Assembly: GCA_051004815.1 (NCBI GenBank)
Contig: JBPCJY010000015.1
Location: forward strand, 1 to 36,630
Direction: 5' to 3'
From: JBBQXY01 sp051004815
Lineage (GTDB): Bacteria > Chloroflexota > Ktedonobacteria > Ktedonobacterales > Ktedonobacteraceae
DNA: 36,630 nucleotides
Below are positions 7,661-16,531 of this stretch, piece by piece; the first letter of the stretch is position 1; each line of letters begins with the position of its first letter. Both the position numbers and the translations under genes were made by a program. Below the pieces are notes generated by a model, which searched no databases, was not told where the DNA came from, and was given only the letters and a program-made list of their open reading frames with translations.

Positions 7661-9841
7661 TTACGAATCCGAAGGTATGGCCCGTGTGACGGTACCATTG
7701 TTTTCAGGATGCTGTTCAAACAAGGGGTGAGACATGAACCAGCCCTGGCAATCGAAGAGCGGCTCACCGGGTTCGGGACGAACATGCACATAGCGACCAT
7801 CAGATAGCAATTCACTGGTATTGACCGTATCGGCTAGATAGGATTGCAACACATGAACACGAATGACCTCACGCAAAACGGGGTCTTCAATGGGGAAAAG
7901 CGTCTCCACCCGCGTATTCAAATTGCGCTGCATCATATCGGCACTACCCAGGTAGATTTCCTCGTTGCCGTTATTGCCAAAGTAGAAGATACGGCTATGC
8001 TCCAGGAAACGCCCGACAATACCTCTGACATGAATATTGTCGCTCACACCAGGGATACCAGGCCGTAGACAGCACATCCCACGTATAATCAAATCGATAT
8101 TGACACCTGCTTGCGAAGCGCGATAGAGCAGGTGAATGATCTCCGGGTCAACTAACGCGTTCATTTTGAAGATCAAGCGACCATTGCCATGCTCCTGCTG
8201 CATACGAATCTCGCGTTCAATGCGTTCCACCATCGAGGCACGCAACCCGATAGGAGCCACCAGCAATTTGCGATAGGAATGCTGGCGCGAGTAGCCCGTG
8301 AGCAAGTTGAACAAATCGGTCACGTCCGCGCCAATATCGGGTCGGCAGGTGAAGAGGCAGAGGTCTTCATAGATCCGTGCCGTCGTCGCGTTATAGTTTC
8401 CGGTGCCAAGATGGATATAGCGGCGCAGCCCATCAACCTCTTTGCGCACCACCATTGCTACTTTGGCATGTGTCTTAAGCCCGACCAGGCCATAGACGAC
8501 GTGTACTCCGGCTCGTTCCAGGGCACGCGCCCACTCAATATTGTTCTCCTCGTCGAACCGCGCCTTTAATTCGACCAGCACCGCCACCTGCTTCCCTTTT
8601 TCGACCGCCTCCAACAGCATAGTGACCACAGGCGAATTGCTACCAACGCGGTAGAGCGTCTGCTTAATGGCTAACACCTGTGGATCATGTGCAGCTGCGT
8701 GAATAAACTCAACAACCGAATTGAAGCTATCATACGGATGATGCATCAAGACATCATGCCGCTGAATAACTTCAAACAGATTCTGTTCTTTACGCAAGAC
8801 CGTCGGCATCCGCGGTGTAAAGGGTGGGTCTTTGAGCTCAGGCCGCTCCAGGCGATACAACTCCATCAGATCGCCCATGCCCAATGGGCCATCAATAACC
8901 GTCAAATCGTCAGTGGTGATTTCCAGGTTATCGAGCAAAAGGCTGCGAATGCGTGGCGGCATAGAGGGATTGACCGCCAGATCAACTACCGAGCCAAAGC
9001 GGCGTTCACGCACTTCCTTCTCAATATATTCCAGCAGGTCGGCAGCCTCGTCCTCTTGCAATTCAATGTCGGCATCGCGTAGCACGCGGAACGGGTAGGA
9101 CTCCCACACGTTAAAACCCGGAAAGAGCATGCTCAGATGCGCCGCGATGACCTGCTCAATCCAGACATAGGCCCCCATCTGGGGAATATCCGCGCTGATT
9201 GGTACGGGTACGAGGCGCGGTAGAGAGGGCGGAACCTTGACGCGAGCAAAGCGTTCGCTCTGGCCGGGATCCGCAATCACTACCGCCAGATTCAAACTGC
9301 GGTTCGAGATATGTGGGAATGGATGCCCCGGGTCTACTGCTAATGGCGTCAAAACGGGAAAGATTTCATGCTCAAAGTACGAGAGCATGGCCGCTCGTTG
9401 GGGATCGTTCAATTGTTCGTAGCTCAAGATATGAATATGTTGTTCCGCCAGCAGGGGCAAAATCGTATTGCGCCAGTAGTGATGCACTTCCTGAATAAGC
9501 GGTGTTTGTTGTTGGCGTACCGCCGCCATCTGCTGCTCTGCCGTCAAACCATCTGGACTGAGCGAAGTTATATGTGCCGCGAGCTGGTCTTTGAGGCCGG
9601 CCACGCGAATCATAATGAACTCATCAAGATTGGTATCGAAGATAGATAGAAACTTGACGCGTTCAAGCAGTGGATGGCGCGTATCCTCTGCCTCCTCGAA
9701 AACACGTCGGTTGAACGCAATCCAACTTAATTCGCGATTTATATAGAGATCAGGTCGCTCAATTTCCGTGGTAGGTGTGGCGGCTGCCTGGTCATGATGC
9801 ATTTGGTTGTCTATCCTATGGTTTCCAGTTTGTATGCTCAT
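7661..9841 (-). CDS. ppk1: Polyphosphate kinase 1
   Basis: The enzyme polymerises the terminal phosphate of ATP into polyphosphate, reversibly. ATG 9841 has GGAAGG 8 nt upstream and gives 726 residues, close to the ~690 of characterised PPK1; an in-frame GTG at 9904 with GGGGAG nearby would add 21 residues. The N domain begins at LYINRELSWIAFNRRVFEEA (~32-51). The catalytic half has DPQVLAIKQTLYR, ELKARFDEENNIEWARALE and GLKTHAKVAMVVR, whose His458 corresponds to the phosphorylated histidine of E. coli PPK. The second HKD-like motif is near LGSADMMQRNLNTRVE. No truncation is seen. It is transcribed alone, with hairpins on both sides. Expected role: phosphate storage and stress survival. Confidence 0.97.
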   Translation of the reverse strand: MSIQTGNHRIDNQMHHDQAAATPTTEIERPDLYINRELSWIAFNRRVFEEAEDTRHPLLERVKFLSIFDTNLDEFIMIRVAGLKDQLAAHITSLSPDGLTAEQQMAAVRQQQTPLIQEVHHYWRNTILPLLAEQHIHILSYEQLNDPQRAAMLSYFEHEIFPVLTPLAVDPGHPFPHISNRSLNLAVVIADPGQSERFARVKVPPSLPRLVPVPISADIPQMGAYVWIEQVIAAHLSMLFPGFNVWESYPFRVLRDADIELQEDEAADLLEYIEKEVRERRFGSVVDLAVNPSMPPRIRSLLLDNLEITTDDLTVIDGPLGMGDLMELYRLERPELKDPPFTPRMPTVLRKEQNLFEVIQRHDVLMHHPYDSFNSVVEFIHAAAHDPQVLAIKQTLYRVGSNSPVVTMLLEAVEKGKQVAVLVELKARFDEENNIEWARALERAGVHVVYGLVGLKTHAKVAMVVRKEVDGLRRYIHLGTGNYNATTARIYEDLCLFTCRPDIGADVTDLFNLLTGYSRQHSYRKLLVAPIGLRASMVERIEREIRMQQEHGNGRLIFKMNALVDPEIIHLLYRASQAGVNIDLIIRGMCCLRPGIPGVSDNIHVRGIVGRFLEHSRIFYFGNNGNEEIYLGSADMMQRNLNTRVETLFPIEDPVLREVIRVHVLQSYLADTVNTSELLSDGRYVHVRPEPGEPLFDCQGWFMSHPLFEQHPENNGTVTRAIPSDS

Positions 9842-9927
9842 TCTATCATCCTTCCAGAGCGCAGCGCAAACGACTTTCCCTACATCTTCATCTCTATGTA
9901 TCACGTATCTCCCCGTAAAAAAGAGGT

Positions 9928-9974
9928 AACGCTTCGTGATTGCTCGCTGTCAGTGAGCAATCACGAAGCGTTTT
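9928..9974. terminator. Long perfect hairpin, bidirectional terminator
   Basis: Arms 9928-9945 and 9955-9972 pair perfectly over 18 bp around a 9-nt loop (GCTGTCAGT). TTTT follows on the plus strand, and a T-rich stretch (CTCTTTTTT) follows a few bases after the arm on the minus strand. It lies 27 bp after the sortase stop and so ends that minus-strand transcript. Confidence 0.85.
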
Positions 9975-10001
9975 AAGCGGATACAAGCGCACGGTCGATC
10001 T

Positions 10002-10607
10002 CTACCCTAACGCCGTATACACAACGAGGCGTTGGGTGGTCTGATGCTGGTCTGGTATCCAATCTCCTGCGCACGTAATCAAATTGAGATAGGTACCGCC
10101 GCCATTGCCAAAGATTTCCTGGAGAGGTGCTGCCTGGGGAGCGTAGAACGCAACCTGCGTTACATGAAAATGAACCGCTTTGCCCTGGGCATTCATGACG
10201 ATCACTGCTTCACCGGCATGTAATTCGCGTAAACGCCAGAAGACCGCGGGATAGGCACCGGGCCGATCAAGATGTCCATCAATGACCGCGCTGCCCCGTT
10301 GGCCTGGCACTGGACCAGTCTGGTACCACCCGGCATCATCCCAACGTTTTACCGTAGGGGTTTCCAGGTCTCCATTCGGTAGCACACCCACCGACTCTAT
10401 AGCAGCATCTACCTTGATAGAAGGGATAAGCAAGCGAACTGGTTGCGGGATCGCGTTATGGCTGGATGCCCTGGCAGGGGTAGCGGCATCATAAGATAGC
10501 GCGTGTGGCGATGCTATCTCTTTGGTTGTCAACGAACCGCAGCAGGTTACTGCGAGTGCGATAACCACAGCAAGTAGATAGCATGTTAGCTTCGCCACAC
10601 GCGTCAT
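10002..10607 (-). CDS. Sortase, class F/E-like
   Basis: ATG 10607 follows AAGGAG by 8 nt; an in-frame TTG at 10613 is too close to that site. The 201-residue protein has an N-terminal hydrophobic segment (residues 8-24) as anchor or signal; the TCCG at 21-24 resembles a poor lipobox. The catalytic triad is visible: H112 in VIDGHLDRPG, C179 in LNLITCAG, R193 in TTQRLVVYT. The short N-terminus and the GHLD motif fit actinobacterial/Chloroflexota class F-like sortases. Known activity: cleave an LPXTG-type signal and transfer the protein to the cell wall. The next gene upstream in the same direction encodes a protein with LPNTG and a C-terminal membrane segment, a likely dedicated substrate. Confidence 0.88.
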   Translation of the reverse strand: MTRVAKLTCYLLAVVIALAVTCCGSLTTKEIASPHALSYDAATPARASSHNAIPQPVRLLIPSIKVDAAIESVGVLPNGDLETPTVKRWDDAGWYQTGPVPGQRGSAVIDGHLDRPGAYPAVFWRLRELHAGEAVIVMNAQGKAVHFHVTQVAFYAPQAAPLQEIFGNGGGTYLNLITCAGDWIPDQHQTTQRLVVYTALG

Positions 10608-10645
10608 GAGCAATGCTCCTTAGCTTAGGGTCAAGGACAGGGCTT

Positions 10646-10691
10646 GTGAATGATTGCTCATGGTGCGATGGTCGCCCTGGCAATCATTCAC
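10646..10691. terminator. Inverted repeat between sortase and DUF4397 genes
   Basis: GTGAATGATTGC (10646-10657) and GCAATCATTCAC (10680-10691) pair perfectly around 22 nt. No U-run follows on the minus strand. It may attenuate read-through from the substrate gene into the sortase gene, or be an operator near the sortase start. Confidence 0.5.
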
Positions 10692-10729
10692 CAACCCTGG
10701 GGTCAAGGGAAAGCAACGCTGGCATTTTC

Positions 10730-11599
10730 TTATCTACCGGAACGCAATCCTGTTATCTGGCGTACAATATCTTTACCCAAAGACGTGGCACCAATCCCTA
10801 TTACAACGATGAGCAGTATACCCAGAAGCCATGGGTTAAATGCTTGCCAGTCGCTTGTGCTTGTACTTGCCACTGCATGGGGATCGCTACCTGTGTTGGG
10901 CAGGCTCGGCGTGCCGTTTGCCTCTGTAGACACAAGCTGGATGTTCGGCGTACCATTGACAAGGCCAACAGCAAAGATACTGGTAATCGTATCAGCTTTG
11001 GCTGTGACCGCAACCGACAAGTTATTGCTCAGGCTCCCACCACTCACATTGAACGTGTAGGACTGGGCGGGAATAGATACATATCCGCTTGCTTGCCGAT
11101 AGGTGATACCATTCAGAATCGTACTACTGCCATCGCTTACACTAAGATTACCAGCATCAGGCGAGAGGTGATAGACCCGCACTTTCGCCATATTGCCGGT
11201 AACAACATTGTTATCGATAAAAACTTCCAATCCTAGCCCTGTAGCCTGGGTGCCAGTGGCGGCAACAGTATAAGCGATTCCTGGGCTGACCGCTAAGGTC
11301 TGCGTGATTAACGAGCCGCCAACTCCCTTACCGACCAGCGCAATTTGTACCTTATGAGGGCCGGGCGGTATTGCCGCGTAATCTGTAATCGCCCCAAACT
11401 GAAAACTACTCAGCAGCACTGAACCATCAACAAAAACGTCCGCTGTTCCGACATCAGGTGAAGCGTGGATGATCCGTACAAATGCTGGCGTCGCGGCAGC
11501 AACAGGCTTGACACCTGTGAAGAAGATGAGGAGCGCGAGGGTGCCGAGTAGAAATGGCAACCGGCATGCAAGAATCGTCATGCATCGCTTGAACTTCAT
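10730..11599 (-). CDS. DUF4397 cell-wall protein with LPNTG sorting signal
   Basis: This 289-residue protein starts at ATG 11599. It has a signal peptide (~12-36, cleavage after VAAA) and two related DUF4397 units: VRIIHASPDVGTADVFVDG (~41-59) and VRVYHLSPDAGNLSVSDG (~140-157), beta-sandwich modules common in secreted adhesion-like proteins. At 233-237 is LPNTG, then ~18 polar residues, a membrane helix (~256-272) and a basic tail (ITGLRSGR). That is a complete cell-wall sorting signal, although LPNTG lies farther from the helix than in classical Gram-positive substrates. With the neighbouring sortase it forms an enzyme-substrate pair. Function on the surface is unknown. Confidence 0.85.
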   Translation of the reverse strand: MKFKRCMTILACRLPFLLGTLALLIFFTGVKPVAAATPAFVRIIHASPDVGTADVFVDGSVLLSSFQFGAITDYAAIPPGPHKVQIALVGKGVGGSLITQTLAVSPGIAYTVAATGTQATGLGLEVFIDNNVVTGNMAKVRVYHLSPDAGNLSVSDGSSTILNGITYRQASGYVSIPAQSYTFNVSGGSLSNNLSVAVTAKADTITSIFAVGLVNGTPNIQLVSTEANGTPSLPNTGSDPHAVASTSTSDWQAFNPWLLGILLIVVIGIGATSLGKDIVRQITGLRSGR

Positions 11600-11859
11600 G
11601 GTGTGCTCTCTTCTCGTTAAAAATAAGCAGTAAAATAAGCACTAATAAGTACAAAATTCACCATTGACGCCTGTGTAAGTACTTCTTTCTAAGTAACGTT
11701 TTTAAGAGAAGAAAGTAACGCTAGCTACAATAATACATTCTATCTATCCTCAACTGGTTAAGATGAGATAGAAAATAAATCTATTGTAGCATGCACATGA
11801 AATAGATTGAGGTGCTTATAAAGCCTTTTGCACAGCAAATACGCCTGTGGTATGTGTGT
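11600..11859. other. Intergenic region between DUF4397 and kinase genes
   Basis: No gene is seen. AAGTAACG occurs twice (near 11691 and 11713). An imperfect hairpin, TTCTATCT/AGATAGAA, spans about 11738-11775 and could end the minus-strand kinase transcript. The DUF4397 promoter should lie here on the minus strand, but no strong pair is evident. Confidence 0.35.
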
Positions 11860-13392
11860 TTACTGCCTACTTGCGTCAGGTTGACCATTCCACATGCCGG
11901 AATCGCCAGTACGTTGACCATGTTGATCCAACACCTGATAGGTTCCCTCAATATCACCGCCTACTTTGATGTCACCTTTAAATGCAAGTAGCGAAGCACC
12001 GCCTTGAATAGGCACCGTAAACTGGACTTGTCCGGTTTTTGTCACAGTTCCGGTAAAAGTTCCAGCCAATCCTAGTCCTTTAAAGAAGCCATGGAAGTTC
12101 CCCTGGTTTTGTTGAACATTAGTAAGAAATAGCGCGGTGCTTTCTTTCGAAACAATGTCGCCAATGGTACCGCCATACAAGGAGGCGAGACTGGGAAATT
12201 CAGACCGGACTGGAGCTATTGGTTTGGTAGCAGGAAGCGTGCTGATAGCGGTTATTTTCGTTTGAGGGATGGATGAGGCAGCATTGCCACGTTTCAGCAC
12301 GTTGAACGCGATGCTGCTTCCGGCTATACTTAGTAAAAGGATCACAATAGCCATAGCAAGCACGGTAGATCGCTTCTTAGGCAGTACACGTTGCTGTTTC
12401 TGCAAGGTCTTTACTGCTATAGGTTTCAGTTCTTGCTCAGTTACAGTAAGCGGCTGCGGCAATCGTAAGGGTACTTTAGCGGATTCCTGTATTCCTATGC
12501 CCTGTCCAGTTTCTTGCAACTCGGTGGCGTGTGCAGTTATCTCTTGCCAGAACTCCTCTACAGTTTCGAAGCGGTCACGCTCATTAATGCTCATCGCACG
12601 TTGAATGGCCTTAGCTACTGCTGTTGGCACCATTGGATTCAGGAGACTGGCAGGCGTGAGAGAGTCGAAGTCTCTGCTCTCTGTGATACGGGTCACTGGG
12701 TCTGCTGGCACAACACCGGTTAATAACGTATACAGTGTTGCTCCCAATCCATAGATATCCGTGCGCGGTGTGGTTCCGCCATGACCATATTGCTCCAACG
12801 CCGCATAGCCAGGTGAGCCGTGTCGAATCATCGTTGTCGTTTTACCGGAGACGTACTCTTTCGCCAGGCCGAAGTCAACCAGGACAGCTTCTTCCGCCGT
12901 TAAAGGCACGATGATGTTTGCCGGTTTGATATCTCGATGAACGATAGGCGGCACTTGCTGATGCATATAGGACAGAGCATCCACAATGGAATCCATAATG
13001 GCGATCACCAGTGGCAAAGCAAAGTACTGTTCCGGTTGCTCTGTCAAAAGAGCTTCCAGGTCACGCCCCTTGATATAATCCATCAAGATATACACCCGTT
13101 TCAGCTTCTCATGCTCAAATACATCGTAAATACGGGGTAAAGCTTTGTGATGGAGTCTTTTCAAAAGCTCCGCCTCAGAAGTGAAGCGGTCACGATCCTG
13201 CTCGCTGGGATCAATAACCTCTTTCAGCGCATAGAGCTTCTGCTCATCCTGCCGATCTTTCACCAGATAGACCGCTCCGAAACCACCTTTGCCAAGCAAA
13301 TTTTCTATTACATAGTGCTTTCCATCGGGGACGCGGACAGTATTTCCGACTGGCAGTATTATTTGTTCTTGTTGCACACGGTACCTCGCCAA
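11860..13392 (-). CDS. Membrane Ser/Thr protein kinase (PknB-like) with extracytoplasmic domain
   Basis: The kinase domain spans ~27-290 of 510 residues: glycine loop GKGGFGAVY (34-42), lysine K57 in YALKEV, catalytic HRDIKPANI (152-160), DFG at 173-175, and activation-segment end GSPGYAALEQYG. All catalytic residues are present. A linker is followed by one transmembrane helix (~343-365, MAIVILLLSIAG) and a ~145-residue outer domain rich in G/T/V beta-strand patterns (GTFTGTVTKTGQVQFTV), resembling no PASTA repeat. Predicted: a membrane sensor kinase with a novel outer module. The start is uncertain: TTG 13392, or GTG 13377 behind GAGG. It diverges from the next kinase gene. Confidence 0.9.
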   Translation of the reverse strand: MARYRVQQEQIILPVGNTVRVPDGKHYVIENLLGKGGFGAVYLVKDRQDEQKLYALKEVIDPSEQDRDRFTSEAELLKRLHHKALPRIYDVFEHEKLKRVYILMDYIKGRDLEALLTEQPEQYFALPLVIAIMDSIVDALSYMHQQVPPIVHRDIKPANIIVPLTAEEAVLVDFGLAKEYVSGKTTTMIRHGSPGYAALEQYGHGGTTPRTDIYGLGATLYTLLTGVVPADPVTRITESRDFDSLTPASLLNPMVPTAVAKAIQRAMSINERDRFETVEEFWQEITAHATELQETGQGIGIQESAKVPLRLPQPLTVTEQELKPIAVKTLQKQQRVLPKKRSTVLAMAIVILLLSIAGSSIAFNVLKRGNAASSIPQTKITAISTLPATKPIAPVRSEFPSLASLYGGTIGDIVSKESTALFLTNVQQNQGNFHGFFKGLGLAGTFTGTVTKTGQVQFTVPIQGGASLLAFKGDIKVGGDIEGTYQVLDQHGQRTGDSGMWNGQPDASRQ

Positions 13393-13777
13393 CGTGCTAT
13401 CTCATCAGCTCAATATGTTATGTACCATCCTCTTCTAATTCGCCCATCATATTTTGTCCTTCTCATTATAAATGGGTATTCTTGTATAAACAAGCTATCC
13501 AGTACTAAATACTACTGCTTTATCTTTACAGCTTTTGCGTTAAGAAGTGTTGAAACAATGTAACGACTCTCGTGTATTCTTCCTTTTCTACGATGATGAA
13601 AAGTCAAAACGAAAAAATAGGTCATTTGCCCCTACTTTTTGCCCCTATTATACGTCTATACTCTACAAGGGAGGATAATTTGGCCGACATTTCCACAGTG
13701 ATACTGAGAGCGGCCATACACATCTGATGGCGGCCTCCTTACTTATAATTCGGCTTATAAAATAGAGAGAGCTGGAG
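13393..13777. other. Divergent intergenic region between two kinase genes
   Basis: This 385-bp AT-rich region should carry promoters for both kinases. On the plus strand TTGCCC (13626-13631), 16 bp, then TTATAC (13648-13653) is a possible promoter; TATACT at 13657-13662 is an alternative -10. A small ORF running in from 13147 has no ribosome-binding site and overlaps the minus-strand kinase, so I do not call it. The plus-strand gene is preceded by AGAGAGCTGGAG. Confidence 0.4.
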
Positions 13778-15286
13778 ATGAGTTTCTCGGAACGCTACTG
13801 TGCAAGCTGCGGCGCGGCCAATCCACGGGATGGCAGCGTCTGTTTTGCCTGTGGGCTTTCACTCAAAATTACCACCGCCCTCCACGATGAGGTTAACGAC
13901 CAGCACCTGCTGCAAGAACGCTATCGTATTCTCGCGCAGGTGGGCAAAGGTGGTTTCAGTGCCGTCTATAAAGCGGAAGACACCCACTACCACAATCACC
14001 CGGTAGCGATCAAAGCGATCACGCTCAGCGGACTCAAACCGAGCGAGGTGATTGAGGCCACCGAGGCCTTTAACCGTGAACTGCTCCTGCTGTCTGGCCT
14101 GAAACATCCCAATCTGCCACACATCTACAGTCATTTTGCTGCTGTCGAGTGCTGGTACCTGGTAATGGATTTCATTGAAGGCACGACGCTGGAAAAGCAC
14201 CTGGAAACGATGCCCGCCGGACGACTGCCCATGGGAGAGGTGTTTGAGATTGGCTTGTTGCTCTGCAATGTGCTGGAGTACCTGCACTCGCGTCAGCCAG
14301 CCATTATCTTTCGTGATCTCAAGCCCGCGAACATTATGTGTACCCCCGGTGGGCATATTGCCCTCATCGATTTCGGCATTGCTCGCCATTTCAAGCCGGG
14401 GCAGGCCAAAGACACCATGCCCTTTGGCTCGCCCGGCTATGCCGCGCCAGAGCAATACGGCAAAGCACAATCCAGCCCGCGCACAGACATCTACGGCCTC
14501 GGCGTCACGTTGCACCAATTAATCAGTGGCGACGATCCTTCCCAAACCCCATTTCGCTTTGCTCCGCTTGCATTAACGGCGGAACCCACCTTAGCCGAAC
14601 TTGAGACATTGATTATGCGCATGCTAACGATTGACGCGGGGCAGCGACCGGCAACCATTGGCGAGGTCAAAGAGGAATTGCAGCGTATTGCCGACGCGTG
14701 GCTACACCAACATCACTATGGCTTGCCAGCACGGGTAGCTTATCCAGGTCCCAGTAGTGTGCAACCTCCTCCGTTTGTTGGCAAATCGTCGGCGGCGATG
14801 GTACCTCCGCTCAATTCAGGAATGGCTTCTATGACTGGCGGCATGAGCATGGGTATGATGAGCTTCGCGCAACAAACCGGTACCCATGCTGGCCCCAATC
14901 CCACTATGGGCAGCTCATCTATGGTGTATTGGCCCTCAACTCACACACAAAAATGGAACTGGATGGCTATTGCCAGCCTCTCCTTTGGCTTCATAAGCAT
15001 CTTCGCACTCTTTTTCTCATGCATAACACCTACCGTCTTTTTTTCTTTTACCCATGTTGAGGGGGTCTCATGGTTCTTTCTGCTCATACCTTTGTTGCTC
15101 ATGATTGTACCCTCCATCCTGGCCGTTGTTTTCGGACATATTGGTAGACACCGCGCTAAAACCATTCCTGGCCTACAGGGCAGTGGAGATATGGCTACCA
15201 CTGGTATGGTGATGGGCTACCTCTTTGGCTCAATTTATCTCGGTTTTATCTGTATCTTGCTTTCCTTTTTCATGTCTTTCCGATAG
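13778..15286 (+). CDS. Zinc-ribbon Ser/Thr protein kinase with C-terminal membrane domain
   Basis: The 502-residue protein starts with a zinc ribbon (C8, C11, C22, C25). The kinase domain (~48-305) has GKGGFSAVY (56-64), K79 in VAIKAI, RDLKPANIM from 179 and DFG at 198-200. The first residue of the HRD triad is phenylalanine (FRD), as in the kinase at 34052-36112. A Pro/Met/Ser-rich linker leads to three or four hydrophobic helices (~390-500) with a DUF4190-like pattern (VFGHIGRHRAK). Domain order is zinc ribbon, kinase, linker, membrane region. It is probably a signalling kinase anchored by its C-terminus. Substrates are unknown. Confidence 0.9.
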   Translation: MSFSERYCASCGAANPRDGSVCFACGLSLKITTALHDEVNDQHLLQERYRILAQVGKGGFSAVYKAEDTHYHNHPVAIKAITLSGLKPSEVIEATEAFNRELLLLSGLKHPNLPHIYSHFAAVECWYLVMDFIEGTTLEKHLETMPAGRLPMGEVFEIGLLLCNVLEYLHSRQPAIIFRDLKPANIMCTPGGHIALIDFGIARHFKPGQAKDTMPFGSPGYAAPEQYGKAQSSPRTDIYGLGVTLHQLISGDDPSQTPFRFAPLALTAEPTLAELETLIMRMLTIDAGQRPATIGEVKEELQRIADAWLHQHHYGLPARVAYPGPSSVQPPPFVGKSSAAMVPPLNSGMASMTGGMSMGMMSFAQQTGTHAGPNPTMGSSSMVYWPSTHTQKWNWMAIASLSFGFISIFALFFSCITPTVFFSFTHVEGVSWFFLLIPLLLMIVPSILAVVFGHIGRHRAKTIPGLQGSGDMATTGMVMGYLFGSIYLGFICILLSFFMSFR

Positions 15287-15298
15287 CAAAATAGCCTA

Positions 15299-15328
15299 TT
15301 GCCAAAGCTTACTACTTTATGCTATACT
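15299..15328 (+). promoter_or_regulatory. Candidate sigma-A promoter upstream of tRNA-Pro
   Basis: TTGCCA (15299-15304), 18 bp, then TATACT (15323-15328). The predicted start is about 115 bp before tRNA-Pro with no gene between. A small hairpin (ATGGCTC/GAGCCAT, 15396-15416) and the palindrome GTACATGTAC (15417-15426) lie in the leader. Confidence 0.45.
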
Positions 15329-15450
15329 ACCCATGAGCAGGGGAGGTGTTTAGAATCGCTTAGCAGCAATGCTCATGCGCCTCGAACACGACAGGATGGC
15401 TCAGGTTGTGAGCCATGTACATGTACAATCACTTGCACGGATAGTCAAAC

Positions 15451-15527
15451 CGGGGTGTAGCGCAGTCGGCTAGCGCGCAGCGTTCGGGACGCTGAGGTCG
15501 GAGGTTCAAGTCCTCTCACCCCGACCA
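15451..15527 (+). tRNA. tRNA-Pro (CGG)
   Basis: A full cloverleaf: acceptor CGGGGTG/CACCCCG, D stem GCGC/GCGC, anticodon stem CAGCG/CGCTG with loop TTCGGGA (anticodon CGG), T arm GGAGG-TTCAAGT-CCTCT with one G-U pair, then ACCA. CCA is encoded, unlike in the tRNA-Phe of this window. Confidence 0.96.
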
Positions 15528-15931
15528 GGATGGCACACTTAATTCCTTGGGTCAACCCACTCGCGGGTAACACAAGCTAAGAAGTGTCACAAGTGTCACA
15601 AATCGTTCTCAGGTTAACGGTAAGTATAAGGAGTTCTGGAATGCGGATACAGCAGAGCCAACACCTCACTGCTTCGGCATCTTGGTGTTCTCTGATCGCT
15701 GCTTGTTGTATTGGCTCACATAGAGACCGATGCACGGGGAGTGAACGTTCCGCTGTGCCACACTCACCTGGACGTGCAAGGCTTTTATACCCGTATCCAA
15801 TTAGTCGTCGTAGCAGACGGCAGTAGAAGCTGAGGGGTTTGGGTTTCTCCCCTTCCCCATGTTCCACCTCATGCTTCTCCCTCGCTGTCTGTTGTGGTTA
15901 TCGGCTCTGACAGAGAGGAAAGGAAGCTTTC
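15528..15931. other. Intergenic region before HNH gene
   Basis: This ~400-bp stretch has no convincing gene. One reading frame from ATG 15641 (61 codons, AAGGAG 7-8 nt upstream) ends at 15826, but its Cys/Arg/Ser-rich product resembles nothing known; a 96-codon minus-strand frame over the same bases has no ribosome-binding site. The 9-bp repeats at 15582-15599 lie near its left end. GAGAGGAAAGGAAG just before 15932 is the HNH ribosome-binding site. Confidence 0.4.
15582..15599. repeat. Two tandem 9-bp repeats, same family as 21732-21785
   Basis: AAGTGTCAC occurs twice in direct tandem (15582-15590, 15591-15599). Its reverse complement, GTGACACTT, fits the consensus of the six-unit array at 21732-21785. 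No palindrome is present. Confidence 0.6.
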
Positions 15932-16495
15932 ATGCCCGTTCTTGTACTGAATTCCTCACTACAGCCTCTCTCGGTCATTCCAGAGCGTCGTCTCATCGTG
16001 CTGCTTTCGAAGCAGAAAGTCACCTTTGTAGATGAGAGTGTTCGTAGTTTGATCGAAGAGAGTATCGAAGCTCGACGTCTTGAACTGGAACGTCCCGTGA
16101 TTGTGCAGTTATTGGCTAATGTGCGGGTTCCTCGTGTGGCTCTCCAGCCAACGCGAGCAAACATCCTGTTACGCGATGATGAGACATGTCAGTACTGCGG
16201 CAAGCGTAGCCGCGACCTGACACTTGATCATATCATCCCGCGTTCAAAAGGTGGGCTGAGCACATGGGACAATCTCGTCGCCTCCTGCAAATATTGTAAC
16301 GGGAAAAAAGGGAATCGCCTGTTGAAAGACGTGAACATGCGTCTCTTGCGCCAGCCACGACCGCTGTCCCAGGAGTACGCGGGCTTCTTTCTCCTGCGCT
16401 ACCCCAAGTTGCGCGAGGCATACGAAGAGTTTATCATGTCTGCTCAGGGCGGTGTACTCCATACTCCTTTCGGCTTCAATAGCTTAAGCGCGTAG
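15932..16495 (+). CDS. HNH endonuclease family protein
   Basis: ATG 15932 follows a purine-rich GAGAGGAAAGGAAG site. The 187-residue product begins with PVLVLNSSLQPLSVIPERR, the typical start of the widespread chromosomal HNH family, and contains the beta-beta-alpha metal nuclease core: CQYCG (C87, C90 region), DLTLDHIIPRSKGG with the catalytic histidine, WDNLVASC and CKYCNGKKGN. Two CxxC pairs hold a structural zinc. Members are common single-copy genes in Chloroflexota, Actinobacteria and Cyanobacteria; their physiological role is not settled. It stands alone, flanked by hairpins, with no cognate methylase, so restriction is unlikely. Confidence 0.92.
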   Translation: MPVLVLNSSLQPLSVIPERRLIVLLSKQKVTFVDESVRSLIEESIEARRLELERPVIVQLLANVRVPRVALQPTRANILLRDDETCQYCGKRSRDLTLDHIIPRSKGGLSTWDNLVASCKYCNGKKGNRLLKDVNMRLLRQPRPLSQEYAGFFLLRYPKLREAYEEFIMSAQGGVLHTPFGFNSLSA

Positions 16496-16512
16496 TAATA
16501 TGTTGAGTTATA

Positions 16513-16531
16513 GGGCGCATTGTATGCGCCC
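16513..16531 (+). terminator. Terminator after HNH gene
   Basis: GGGCGCA/TGCGCCC, a perfect 7-bp stem with a 5-nt loop, 17 bp after the stop, followed by a pyrimidine-rich tract ending CCCTTTTTCC. Confidence 0.6.

Noticed and set aside
10613..11236. 207-codon plus-strand ORF opposite the DUF4397 gene
   Set aside because: No family features; the minus strand encodes a complete secreted protein with signal peptide and sorting signal.
13859..14518. 219-codon minus-strand ORF opposite a kinase
   Set aside because: Overlaps the catalytic core of a clear kinase; no support.
15641..15826. 61-codon ORF with AAGGAG upstream between tRNA-Pro and HNH gene
   Set aside because: The site looks usable, but the Cys/Arg/Ser-rich product has no recognisable pattern and there is no terminator or partner; left as undecided intergenic sequence.
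15932..16495. Restriction-modification system around the HNH gene
   Set aside because: No methyltransferase or specificity gene nearby; the protein matches the common orphan chromosomal HNH family.
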